This document shows positions 33,886 to 41,972 of a stretch of DNA of 53,105 nt, in pieces. The notes under the pieces are model-generated. The model had not been told where the DNA came from. It did no database searches and saw only the letters and a list, made by a program, of their open reading frames with translations. Numbering within the stretch: the stretch's first letter is position 1; each line of letters begins with the position of its first letter. The position numbers and the translations under genes are program-made. Source of the DNA: Oscillospiraceae bacterium (GTDB lineage Bacteria > Bacillota > Clostridia > Oscillospirales > Oscillospiraceae); the NCBI GenBank assembly GCA_017435525.1, contig JAFSEW010000044.1:1-53105 (forward strand), read 5' to 3'.

Positions 33886-34716
33886 ATGCCATATCTGCAG
33901 CTGGAACACGGGCGCAAGCTCTATTATGAGGAAGTGGGCGCAGGAAGACCTGTTGTGTTTATCCATGGTTGGAAGGCCAGCGCCGATGTGTATGCCGAGC
34001 CTTCCCGGTTGCTGACCCAGGCGGGAAATTACCGCTGCATCCGCTACGATCACTGCGGCCACAAGCGCTCGGATTCGCCGGATACCCCCGCCACGCTCCA
34101 GACCCTTGCCCAGGATCTGCACAGCCTGATCACGGCGCTGCAGCTGGAAAAGCCCATTCTGGTGGGCTGGTCCATGGGCGGCATGACGGTGCAGGAATAC
34201 ATCCGTCACTACGGAAGCTGCCATCTGGATCGGGTGGTGTTTGTGGATATCGGCCCCAGATCCTTAGGGGGCGACGACTGGCCTTTGGGTAAGAACGGCG
34301 GCACATATTCCCATGCAGATTTGGAAGAGGAGTATGCTCTGGCGAAGGCGGATTTCAAAGGGTTCCTTCACGGCTATTATCTGAGAAGTCAGCGGGGCTA
34401 TGCGGAGCGTTCCCCAGAGAATCAGCAGCAGATTGTAGAGCAGCGCACCCGGGACTATGATCTTCGGGTGATGGCAGATCTGTGGTATGCCTTCAATCTG
34501 CGGGATCATCGGGATGTTCTTCCCAAAATCGCCTGCCCCACAGCGGTCTTCCACGCGGAGATCCTCCCCTCCTGCTCTGCAGCCGTGGCGGATTATTACG
34601 ACAAACACATCACAGCACCCCACCGGGTGGTGTGCTTCACCGGCTGCTCCCACGCTTTGATTACCGAAGACCCCCAGCGTTTTACCGGGGAGCTTCTGGA
34701 TTTCTTTAACAGTTGA
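33886..34716 (+). CDS. Alpha/beta-fold hydrolase
   Basis: This 276-residue protein has the oxyanion region VVFIHGWKAS, the nucleophile elbow GWSMGG and a late His in GCSHALITEDP. Together with an acidic residue before that His these form a Ser-His-Asp triad. The fold fits esterases, lyases or haloperoxidase-like enzymes; the substrate is unknown. The ATG at 33886 has GGGGG 8 bases upstream; the GTG at 33877 overlaps that site. It is followed 7 bases later by the dihydrouridine synthase gene, probably on one transcript. Confidence 0.88.
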   Translation: MPYLQLEHGRKLYYEEVGAGRPVVFIHGWKASADVYAEPSRLLTQAGNYRCIRYDHCGHKRSDSPDTPATLQTLAQDLHSLITALQLEKPILVGWSMGGMTVQEYIRHYGSCHLDRVVFVDIGPRSLGGDDWPLGKNGGTYSHADLEEEYALAKADFKGFLHGYYLRSQRGYAERSPENQQQIVEQRTRDYDLRVMADLWYAFNLRDHRDVLPKIACPTAVFHAEILPSCSAAVADYYDKHITAPHRVVCFTGCSHALITEDPQRFTGELLDFFNS

Positions 34717-34723
34717 GGTAACT

Positions 34724-35668
34724 ATGCGCTATTACTTTGCACCCATGGAAGGGCTGACGGACAGCATCTACCGCCGCCTCCATCACAAGCATTTCGGCGG
34801 CGTTGACCGCTACTACATGCCCTTCATCTCCCCCACCCCTCACCGGGCTTTGACCCCCAGGGAGGCCAGAGAACTGCCCCCGGCAGTGTCCGAGCCCTTT
34901 ACCGCTGTCCCCCAGCTGCTGACCAAATCCAGCGAGGACTTTCTCTGGGCGGCAGGGGTATGCCGGGATCTGGGCTATGAGGAAGTGAATCTGAACATCG
35001 GCTGCCCCTCCGGCACCGTCACCGCCAAGGGAAAAGGCGCCGGTATGCTCCGCAGCCCCGATGATCTGGATCGGTTTCTGGAGGAAATCTATGCCGCGGC
35101 GCCCCTGCCCATTTCCGTAAAAACCCGGCTGGGCTTTGCAGACCCGGAAGAATTTCCCCGTCTGCTGGAAATCTTCAACCGCTACCCTATCTGTGAATTG
35201 ACGGTGCATCCCCGGGTGCGGCAGGATTTCTACAGCGGCAGCGTGAATATGGATGCGTTCCGCTATTGCCTGGCAAACAGCAATGCTCCGGTGTGCTACA
35301 ACGGCAATCTGTGCAGCATCGCCCAGATCGAAGCATTCCACGAAGAATTTCCTCAGGTGGAGGCCGTGATGCTGGGCAGAGGGCTTGCAGGGGACCCCGG
35401 TATGCTGCTTCCGGTTGGCACCACGGTCGATGCGCTGGATGCCTTTATGGAAGATCTGCTTTGCAGCTATCAGGAAGCCTTCGGCGGCGCCCGGAACGCC
35501 ATGTTCCGGCTGAAAGAAAACTGGCACCTGCTGATCTGCCGCTTTGAAGGGGCGGAAAAACTGGGCAAACAGCTGCGAAAAACCACGGATATTCAGCAAT
35601 TCCGGGCAATCACCAAACAAATTCTCCACACGCTGCCTCTGGCAAAGGAATTGCAGCCCAATTGGTAA
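34724..35668 (+). CDS. dus: tRNA-dihydrouridine synthase family protein
   Basis: This 314-residue protein starts MRYYFAPMEGLTDSIYRR, the standard FMN-binding opening of the Dus family. The motif NLNIGCPSGTVTAKGKGAGML follows in two overlapping parts, then SVKTRLG, LTVHPRVRQDFYSG and MLGRGLAGDP. The family reduces uridines in tRNA using NADPH and FMN. It is shorter at the C-terminus than DusB and belongs to the compact Clostridia type. The TGA of the preceding gene and its own start are 7 bases apart. Confidence 0.92.
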   Translation: MRYYFAPMEGLTDSIYRRLHHKHFGGVDRYYMPFISPTPHRALTPREARELPPAVSEPFTAVPQLLTKSSEDFLWAAGVCRDLGYEEVNLNIGCPSGTVTAKGKGAGMLRSPDDLDRFLEEIYAAAPLPISVKTRLGFADPEEFPRLLEIFNRYPICELTVHPRVRQDFYSGSVNMDAFRYCLANSNAPVCYNGNLCSIAQIEAFHEEFPQVEAVMLGRGLAGDPGMLLPVGTTVDALDAFMEDLLCSYQEAFGGARNAMFRLKENWHLLICRFEGAEKLGKQLRKTTDIQQFRAITKQILHTLPLAKELQPNW

Positions 35669-35672
35669 GAAA

Positions 35673-35702
35673 ACAGCGCCTTTGGAACACCAAAGGCGCT
35701 GT
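35673..35702. terminator. Terminator between dus and the convergent catabolic operon
   Basis: ACAGCGCCTTTGG pairs with CCAAAGGCGCTGT around AACA. The T run is on the minus-strand side (TTTTCTT), so it mainly ends the operon finishing at 35708. Confidence 0.87.
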
Positions 35703-35707
35703 AATGT

Positions 35708-36706
35708 TTATGGATTGACCACCACTTTTACAAGATCACCGGGGTTTTCTGCCAGTGTTTTGAAATACGCCGCAGCCCCCTCCAGATCTGTCTGGGCACT
35801 GATGAGATCCTTGAGGCAAACCTTTCCTTCATTGATCAGGCCCACCACGGTTTTGAAATCCTCCAGCGAATAGAGGAATGAGCCCTTCACCTGCAGTTCC
35901 CGGGTGACAATCTGCTGCATGTGCACCTGGATCACAGGCTTGTTGTTGCCGATCCACACGGCGGTGCCGCCAAATTTCAGTGCATCCATAACGCTGCGCA
36001 CAGCGCCCTCAGCACCCACCGCTTCAAACGCCACATCCACCTGCTCCGGCAATTTCTCACCCTTGTCGGTGTTGCAGCAGACATCCGCACCCATGGCTTT
36101 CGCCAGTGCCAGACGGCTGTCACTGAGGTCGGTGACGAAGATCTTTTCCGGCTTTTTCAGCAGGCAGCACTGCAGCACCAGCAAGCCGATGGTACCCATG
36201 CCCACGATCAGCACTTTCTTCCCCGCCAGATCGGGCATCCGGTTCACCGCGTGACAGGCAACTGCCAGAGGCTCCATCAAGGAAGCCTCCTGATAGCTGA
36301 CGCCGTCCGCAATGGGGAAGCACAGATGGGCCGGAACGCAAATATATTCGGCAAACGCGCCGTCCACCGTCAGCACACCGAACTGCCGTTTCTGGGGACA
36401 CAGATGGGCATTGCCGCTTGTGCATGTGTCGCATTGGCCGCAGAAATCCACCGGATAAGGGGCTACCCGGTCCCCCACCTGCAAGGTGGTGACGCCGGGG
36501 CCCAAGGCCTCTACCTGGGCAGCAAACTCATGGCCCATGGTCATGGGCGGTGTCCGTCTGCCGGTGAGTCCCAGATAGCCGTGGACATCGCTGCCGCAGA
36601 TGCCGCAGGCCTTCACCCGCAGCAGCACCTCACCGGCTTTGGGCACAGGCTTTTCTACATCCTGCAGCTGCAGTACACTGGGGCCTAAATACCGCAGCGC
36701 TTTCAT
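35708..36706 (-). CDS. Zinc-dependent medium-chain alcohol/polyol dehydrogenase
   Basis: This 332-residue protein has the GroES-like catalytic zinc site C37 (CGICGSDVHG), H59 and E60 (GHE), and four structural zinc cysteines at 89, 92, 95 and 103. The Rossmann motif VGMGTIG is followed by an Asp in FVTDLSDS, which favours NAD over NADP. It resembles sorbitol or galactitol-phosphate dehydrogenases. It overlaps the upstream reductase gene by 4 bases and is the last gene of the catabolic operon. The substrate is probably a polyol or hydroxy acid. Confidence 0.9.
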   Translation of the reverse strand: MKALRYLGPSVLQLQDVEKPVPKAGEVLLRVKACGICGSDVHGYLGLTGRRTPPMTMGHEFAAQVEALGPGVTTLQVGDRVAPYPVDFCGQCDTCTSGNAHLCPQKRQFGVLTVDGAFAEYICVPAHLCFPIADGVSYQEASLMEPLAVACHAVNRMPDLAGKKVLIVGMGTIGLLVLQCCLLKKPEKIFVTDLSDSRLALAKAMGADVCCNTDKGEKLPEQVDVAFEAVGAEGAVRSVMDALKFGGTAVWIGNNKPVIQVHMQQIVTRELQVKGSFLYSLEDFKTVVGLINEGKVCLKDLISAQTDLEGAAAYFKTLAENPGDLVKVVVNP

Positions 36707-37602
36707 ACCGCATCCTCCCGCACCGGGGTGCCGCTGATGTGCTCATAGTACTTAACAATGGCACTGTGGTCATCGTTGCCGCAGCCGTTGTTATGGAGCC
36801 AGTACAGCATTTCCTGCACCTGGGCTGTCAGCAGCAGGGGCGCGCCCAGGCCGTGACCGGTATCCAGAGCGTTATTCAGATCCTTGATATGCAGGTCGAT
36901 CCGGAAGCCGGGCTTGAAATCCCCCGCCATCATCATGGGCACCTTGGCATCCATGACGGTGCTGCCTGCCAGACCGCCCCGGATGGCATTGAACACCTGC
37001 CGGGGATCCACACCCGCCATGGTAGACAGGGAGTAGGCCTCGGCACAGGCGGCAATATTGGCCGCCACAATGATCTGGTTGGCCAGCTTCACCGTGTTGC
37101 CGGCGCCATGGCCCTCGCCGCAATGAACAGCGGAAGAACCCATAGCCAGCAGCAAATCCTTATACTTCTCAAAAATTTCCTTGGGGCCGCCGCACATGAT
37201 GGACAGGGTGCCGTTGATGGCCTTGGGCTCACCGCCGGACACGGGGCAATCCAGCATATTCACGCCTTTTTTCTCACATTCCTTGGCAATGGCCTTGGAT
37301 TCCAGAGGGGCAATGGAGCTCATATCGATGACGGTCAGGCCGGGCTTTGCACCTTCCAGAATGCCGTCCTTGCCCAGCACTGCCGCCCGGACATGGGGAG
37401 AATTGGGTACCATGGTCACAACCACTTCGCAGTTCGCTGCCACATCCGCATTGCTCTTGGCAGCAGAAGCGCCGCAGGCCACCACATCCGCCAGGGCATC
37501 CTTGGAATTGGGGGTGAAGGCCACCACTTCATAGCCGGCCTTCAGCAGATTCTTACACATGGGCCGGCCCATGATGCCCAGCCCGATAAATCCAACTTTC
37601 AT
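36703..37602 (-). CDS. garR: 2-hydroxy-3-oxopropionate reductase-like beta-hydroxyacid dehydrogenase
   Basis: This 299-residue protein has the N-terminal GFIGLGIMGRPM NAD(P)-binding motif, the substrate-site DCPVSGGEPKA segment and the catalytic Lys in GNTVKLANQI (near 172). It belongs to the GarR/GlxR group, which reduces tartronate semialdehyde to glycerate. Relatives reduce other semialdehydes, including sulfolactaldehyde, so the exact substrate is open. The GGAG-spaced start is 13 bases after the stop of the transketolase subunit gene. Confidence 0.85.
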   Translation of the reverse strand: MKVGFIGLGIMGRPMCKNLLKAGYEVVAFTPNSKDALADVVACGASAAKSNADVAANCEVVVTMVPNSPHVRAAVLGKDGILEGAKPGLTVIDMSSIAPLESKAIAKECEKKGVNMLDCPVSGGEPKAINGTLSIMCGGPKEIFEKYKDLLLAMGSSAVHCGEGHGAGNTVKLANQIIVAANIAACAEAYSLSTMAGVDPRQVFNAIRGGLAGSTVMDAKVPMMMAGDFKPGFRIDLHIKDLNNALDTGHGLGAPLLLTAQVQEMLYWLHNNGCGNDDHSAIVKYYEHISGTPVREDAV

Positions 37603-37615
37603 AGCAATTCTCCTT

Positions 37616-38539
37616 TTACTGCGCGATTTTCAAAACAGCTTCCATAATGGCTTCTTTTGTCAGACCGTAGTGCGCCAGCAGCGATTCATAATCCTTGGCA
37701 GAGCAGCCGAAGCAATCCTGCACACCCACAAATTCCATAGGCTTGCAGGCCTTGCAAAGTGCCTGAGCAATGGCAGCGCCCAGGCCGCCCACCACATTAT
37801 GCTCTTCGGCGGTAACAACGCCCTTCACATCCGCAGCCAGTGCATTGACTATGTCTTCATCCAGAGGCTTAATGGTAGGCACATTCACCACGCGCACAGA
37901 CACCCGGCCCTCCAGTGCCTGGGCTGCCTGCAAAGCCAGCCCCACCATATAGCCGGTGGCAAACACCGTCACATGGGTGCCGGGATGCAGCACATAGGGC
38001 TTGCCGATTTCAAATTTCTTCCCCTCCGGGGTCACATTCTCATAGTCATTGCGGTTCAGCCGCAGATAGCAGGGGCCGTCCCATGCTGCCATGGCTTTCA
38101 CACATTCCACTGTTTCATTGGCATCCGCAGGGCAAAGCACCGTCATATTGGGCACTGCCCGGAAAATAGCCAGATCCTCCACACACTGGTGGCTGCCGCC
38201 GTCGCCGAAGTCCGAAAGGCCGGAAGAAGAACCGCAGATTTTTACATTCAATTTGCCCATGGAAACGGTCTGCCGGATCTGGTCGAAAGCTCTGCCGCCG
38301 GAGAATACCGCAAAGGAATTGGTAAAGGGGATCTTGCCGGTAAGGGACAGACCTGCCGCCATGGAGGTCATATTGGCTTCTGCAATGCCCACCTCAAAAT
38401 GCCGCTCCGGGAAAGCCTGCTCGAAGAGCTTTCCCATGGTAGAACCGCAGAGGTCCGCATCCAGCACTACAATATTGGGATTTTCCTTGCCCAGCTCCAC
38501 CAGAGTGCTGCCATAGGCGATTCGCTGATTGGTATACAT
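37616..38539 (-). CDS. Transketolase C-terminal subunit (pyrimidine-binding and C-terminal domains)
   Basis: This 307-residue protein starts MYTNQRIAYGSTLVEL, with a GGGG site upstream; the longer frame overlaps the other subunit gene. It contains the TPP-activating Glu in HFEVGIAEANM, the SFAVFSGGRAFDQIR segment and a C-terminal transketolase domain with VVTAEEHNVVGGLG. It pairs with the N-terminal subunit encoded 16 bases upstream. Split transketolases occur in several sugar-catabolic operons as well as in central metabolism. Confidence 0.93.
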   Translation of the reverse strand: MYTNQRIAYGSTLVELGKENPNIVVLDADLCGSTMGKLFEQAFPERHFEVGIAEANMTSMAAGLSLTGKIPFTNSFAVFSGGRAFDQIRQTVSMGKLNVKICGSSSGLSDFGDGGSHQCVEDLAIFRAVPNMTVLCPADANETVECVKAMAAWDGPCYLRLNRNDYENVTPEGKKFEIGKPYVLHPGTHVTVFATGYMVGLALQAAQALEGRVSVRVVNVPTIKPLDEDIVNALAADVKGVVTAEEHNVVGGLGAAIAQALCKACKPMEFVGVQDCFGCSAKDYESLLAHYGLTKEAIMEAVLKIAQ

Positions 38540-38555
38540 GCCACCGCCCCCTTTC

Positions 38556-39374
38556 TCAGGAAAGCTCCCGCAGAGCCTGCTCATATTGCTCCCGGGAGAG
38601 AATGCCATTGTGGAAGGACACCACATTTTCCGCAAAGCTGACGCCCTTGCCCTTGACGGTTTTGGCAATGATCACCGTAGGCTTGCCCTTGACGGCATCC
38701 GCTTCTTCATAGGCCGCCAGAATCTGGGCCATATCATGGCCGTCGATCTCGATCACATGCCAGCCGAAGGCGGCCCACTTTTCTTCCACCTGGCCATAGT
38801 CGAACCGCTCTGCCACGGTGCCCATGGCCTGCAGTCCGTTCTTATCCAGGATCGCCACCAGATTGTCCGCCTTCATCACGGCAGCAGCCATGGCAGCTTC
38901 CCAGATCTGGCCCTCGGCAATCTCGCCGTCACCCATGAGCACATAAGTCTTGCTGTTATAGCCATCCAGCCGCTGACCCAGGGCCATGCCCAGGCCGATG
39001 GAAAGGCCCTGGCCCAAAGAACCGGTGCTGGCTTCGATGCCGGGGGTCTTCCGGGCATCGGGATGGCCCTGCAGGTAAGAGCCCAGTTCCTTGGTCGTGG
39101 GCAGATCTTCCACCGGGAAATAACCGGATTCCGCCAGGCAGGCATACTGTAAAATAGCCGCATGGCCCTTGCTCAGAAGAAAGCGGTCCCGATTTGGCAT
39201 TTTCGGATTTGCAGGGTCGTGGCGAAGCTTGCTGAAATACAGCGCCGTCACCAGATCCGCGGAAGAACAGGAGCCCCCCAGATGTCCCGCCACCCCAACG
39301 CCAATGCACTGCACCACCCTGCGGCGGATCACTTTGGCTTTTTCCTCCAGCTGTTTCACTTGCTCAAGATTCAT
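38556..39374 (-). CDS. Transketolase N-terminal subunit (TPP diphosphate-binding domain)
   Basis: This 272-residue protein starts MNLEQVKQLEEKAKVIRR, with GAGG 9 bases upstream. It has HLGGSCSSADLVTAL, SKGHAA, HPDARKTPGIEASTGSLGQG (split across the conserved block) and the diphosphate/Mg motif GDGEIAEGQIWEA. Together with the next gene it forms a complete transketolase, which transfers two-carbon units between sugar phosphates. It is the first gene of the operon. Confidence 0.93.
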   Translation of the reverse strand: MNLEQVKQLEEKAKVIRRRVVQCIGVGVAGHLGGSCSSADLVTALYFSKLRHDPANPKMPNRDRFLLSKGHAAILQYACLAESGYFPVEDLPTTKELGSYLQGHPDARKTPGIEASTGSLGQGLSIGLGMALGQRLDGYNSKTYVLMGDGEIAEGQIWEAAMAAAVMKADNLVAILDKNGLQAMGTVAERFDYGQVEEKWAAFGWHVIEIDGHDMAQILAAYEEADAVKGKPTVIIAKTVKGKGVSFAENVVSFHNGILSREQYEQALRELS

Positions 39375-39493
39375 TTGCACATTCCTCCCGTCTGTAAAAC
39401 CACCCCGCGTTTCCCTGGCACCACACGCTCGCTCCGGACGCCACAGGTGTCTCAAGGGTGTCTCCTTTTTGCGTTGTAATACATCATACATCA

Positions 39494-39529
39494 TATATAG
39501 CACAGGGATCCTGGCCTTGTCAACAGGCC
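39494..39529 (-). promoter_or_regulatory. Promoter of the transketolase operon with candidate GntR operator
   Basis: Minus strand TTGACA (39518-39523), 18-base spacer, TATATA with an extended TGC. The imperfect dyad GGCCTTGTCAACAGGCC at 39513-39529 covers the -35. This fits repression by the divergent GntR protein; the dyad assignment is inference. Confidence 0.6.
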
Positions 39530-39589
39530 TCATGATTTCTGTGGGATTCCACAATTCCCTCCCAGGGTTTTTGGATATTTCCACTACCC

Positions 39590-39618
39590 TTGCAATCCGT
39601 TGTATTTTATGATAACAT
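39590..39618 (+). promoter_or_regulatory. Promoter of the GntR regulator gene
   Basis: TTGCAA, 17-base spacer, TAACAT. It lies 31 bases before the start at 39649. Confidence 0.6.
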
Positions 39619-39648
39619 GTATAAAAACAGGACAAGGGAGGCGTTTTC

Positions 39649-40332
39649 ATGGAGATCACCCCCGTAAAACGCACAAAACTCAATGACGAAGTATTTCAGC
39701 AGATGCGCCAGCTGCTGGCCCAGGGCAAATGGCAAAGTGGTGAGCGGATCCCAGGCGAGAACGATCTGTGCCAGCTTTTCGGTGTCAGCCGCATCACCAT
39801 CCGGCAGGCGCTGCAGCAGCTGACTTCCCTGGGGCTCATCGAGACCCGTCCGGGCAAGGGCCGCTATGTGTGCCAGCCGGAGATCGGGCAGCTGATGGAG
39901 CAGCTGACCCCGGCAGTATACCTGGATGCCGATTCCATGCGGCAGGTTAATGAGTTCCGGGAAATGATGGATACCTGGTCTGCCCAGCAGGCTGCCTGCC
40001 GGGCTTCTGCCGAGGACATTGCCAGGCTGGAAGAAAACTATCAGGCCATGGTCTGCTGCGCCCGGGAAGCGGACTGGCAAACCTTTGCGCGGCTGGATGT
40101 TCAGTTTCACATGTATGTGGGCGACGCCACTGGCAACAGCCTGATCCGCCGCACCTATCATATCCTCCACGATGTACTGTGCAGCTCCATGGTGCGGATC
40201 GTAGAGCGAATGGGCGACACGGCCCTTTCCTACCACCGGCAGCTTATCAACGCCATTGCCGCCGGAGATGCTGCCCGGGCAGAGCGCATTGCCCTGCGTC
40301 ATTTGGAAAACAACCGGGAATTCCTGCAATAA
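39649..40332 (+). CDS. GntR-family transcriptional regulator (FadR/FCD subfamily)
   Basis: This 227-residue protein has an N-terminal winged helix with GERIPGENDLCQLFGVSRITIRQAL in the typical GntR arrangement (split by conserved residues) and GLIETRPGKGRYV. The C-terminal domain is all-helical with the FCD-type metal/ligand pattern, including the His in FARLDVQFHMYV and the His in ALSYHRQLINAI. It is divergent from the transketolase operon, so it probably controls that operon in response to a sugar acid or related metabolite. GGGAGG precedes the ATG. Confidence 0.92.
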   Translation: MEITPVKRTKLNDEVFQQMRQLLAQGKWQSGERIPGENDLCQLFGVSRITIRQALQQLTSLGLIETRPGKGRYVCQPEIGQLMEQLTPAVYLDADSMRQVNEFREMMDTWSAQQAACRASAEDIARLEENYQAMVCCAREADWQTFARLDVQFHMYVGDATGNSLIRRTYHILHDVLCSSMVRIVERMGDTALSYHRQLINAIAAGDAARAERIALRHLENNREFLQ

Positions 40333-40368
40333 AAAAGAACCTGTGGGCAATGCCCACAGGTTCTTTTT
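40331..40368. terminator. Bidirectional terminator between gntR and the PpiC-type gene
   Basis: AAAAAAGAACCTGTGGGC pairs with GCCCACAGGTTCTTTTT around a 3-base loop. It overlaps the gntR stop codon and ends 5 bases before the convergent stop at 40374. Confidence 0.92.
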
Positions 40369-40373
40369 GATTT

Positions 40374-41792
40374 TTACTCAGTTACCAGGGAATGGGCTGT
40401 GCCGATGGAGATCTTCTTGTAGTTGACTTCCATGGGATACTCTTCCACAGCTTTATTGACCAGTTCATCACAGGCCTGGGTGATATAGGCCTCGGGGCCG
40501 TAGCGCAGCCAGCCCTCTTCGGCACCTACGAAGTACATGATGTGATAACCAAACTCGGTGCGCACCAGACCGGAATCGCCGGGCTTTCTGCTTTCATCGA
40601 AGCACCAGTCGTTAAAGGCCACAACCATCTGTCCGGGACGCACATCGGTATAGATGCCGCCGGAAGCGGCGTTGCCGTCGGCGGAATGCTCCATGGCCAG
40701 CTGGGAAAAACCTTCTTCATCCGCAGCACCGGCCAGCCATTCGTCCAGCAGACCCTGTGCCTTTTCCCGGCAGGCTTCCCACTGCTCATCGGTGGCAACC
40801 ACATGGTTGCTCTCATTGAATTCGCAGCCTTCGGGCTGAATCAGCACATGGCGGATATCCACCAGATTGCCGCTGTCCAGGCTGACGCCGTACTCGTTCA
40901 TCATCATCTCGGCATTGGCTTCCACAAACGCCCGAACCTGCTCCTGGGTAGGCTCCAGTTCGCCGTAGAGATAATCCAGATACTCCATGTTCTTGGCATA
41001 CAGGCCCATGTAATCCACATAATCATCGATATCGCAGCCTGCGCCCATATCATCGGCCAGCAGCGCATTGACGCTTTCATAGCCATAGGTAGCGGCATTC
41101 TGTTCCATCTGCTGGGGCAGCTGCGCCAGATATTCGTCCACACTGGCGGGCATCTGGAAGCCCTGGGCCTGGGCGTGGATCAGCATAGCCTGGAACCGAT
41201 GCCAGCTGCTCAGGGCCATGTCCAGGAAGTACTGCTCCCAGGTGGTGTTTTCATCCATCATCTGCTGGGATAGAGGCTGGGTGTAATCCAGGCCGAAGTA
41301 GCTCAGGTAGTAGCTGTAGTTTTCCAGGAAGCTGAACACCTGCATCCAGTAGTAGATCTGCAGCTGGCTGTTGGTCAGCGTCGCGCCGTTGCAGGTGGCC
41401 ACCACCTGATCCATAGCCTTGATGACCTTGGCATCCTCTACGGTATAGACATCCTTGGCGTACAGGTCGTTGGCTCTGGGGGCAAATCCACCGTTGACAC
41501 CGTACCAGATACCGGCACCCAGGCCCAGCAGCAGCGCCACACACAGCACGGCGGCGGTGACCTTCATCCAGGTTTTCTTCCGGGGGGCGGGTTCAGCAGT
41601 TTCTTCGGTTTCCTCGGTTTCTTCGGTTGCCTCGGTTACTTCCGCTGCCTCAGGTGCTTCGGTTTCTTCCGGGCACGGAGTTTCCTCTTGGCACAGCTGC
41701 TGCAGTTCCTCAGACGCGTCCTGTTCCTTGCCGCAGACAGGGCAGACAGTATTTTCCTCTTCCAGAGGTGCCTGACAGTATTTACAGTTCAT
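40374..41792 (-). CDS. Zinc-ribbon membrane-anchored PpiC/SurA-type peptidyl-prolyl isomerase
   Basis: This 472-residue protein has an N-terminal zinc ribbon (CKYC and CPVCG, residues about 3-23) and an acidic Thr/Glu repeat region (about 45-70). One transmembrane helix follows at about 78-98, then a SurA-N-like helical domain. The PpiC-like rotamase region has VDIRHVLIQPEG, AMEHSADGNAASGGIYTDV and TEFGYHIMYFVG. The cytoplasmic ribbon and acidic tail attached to an extracytoplasmic foldase are unusual. It probably assists folding of secreted proteins, as PrsA does. The longer frame upstream of 41792 lacks a ribosome site. Confidence 0.85.
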   Translation of the reverse strand: MNCKYCQAPLEEENTVCPVCGKEQDASEELQQLCQEETPCPEETEAPEAAEVTEATEETEETEETAEPAPRKKTWMKVTAAVLCVALLLGLGAGIWYGVNGGFAPRANDLYAKDVYTVEDAKVIKAMDQVVATCNGATLTNSQLQIYYWMQVFSFLENYSYYLSYFGLDYTQPLSQQMMDENTTWEQYFLDMALSSWHRFQAMLIHAQAQGFQMPASVDEYLAQLPQQMEQNAATYGYESVNALLADDMGAGCDIDDYVDYMGLYAKNMEYLDYLYGELEPTQEQVRAFVEANAEMMMNEYGVSLDSGNLVDIRHVLIQPEGCEFNESNHVVATDEQWEACREKAQGLLDEWLAGAADEEGFSQLAMEHSADGNAASGGIYTDVRPGQMVVAFNDWCFDESRKPGDSGLVRTEFGYHIMYFVGAEEGWLRYGPEAYITQACDELVNKAVEEYPMEVNYKKISIGTAHSLVTE

Positions 41793-41832
41793 AGTTTCCT
41801 CTTTTCTCCCTTTCCAGGGGTAAACTGCCGCT

Positions 41833-41861
41833 AGTGTATCACGATTTTTCCCAAAATGCAA
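41833..41861 (-). promoter_or_regulatory. Promoter of the PpiC-type gene
   Basis: Minus strand TTGCAT, 17-base spacer, TACACT. It lies 41 bases upstream of the start at 41792. Confidence 0.6.
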
Positions 41862-41908
41862 GGTTTCCGGCGCATTGTTTACAAAGTCGCAAAATTCCTA
41901 TGTTACCC

Positions 41909-41937
41909 TTGCAAAGAAACGAATAAAATGCTATTAT
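41909..41937 (+). promoter_or_regulatory. Promoter of the miaB-mutS-mutL operon
   Basis: TTGCAA, 17-base spacer, TATTAT. It lies 36 bases before miaB. The two divergent promoters are about 50 bases apart. Confidence 0.72.
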
Positions 41938-41972
41938 TTATAGTTGAGATAGTATCCTTTGGAGGAATTCCT

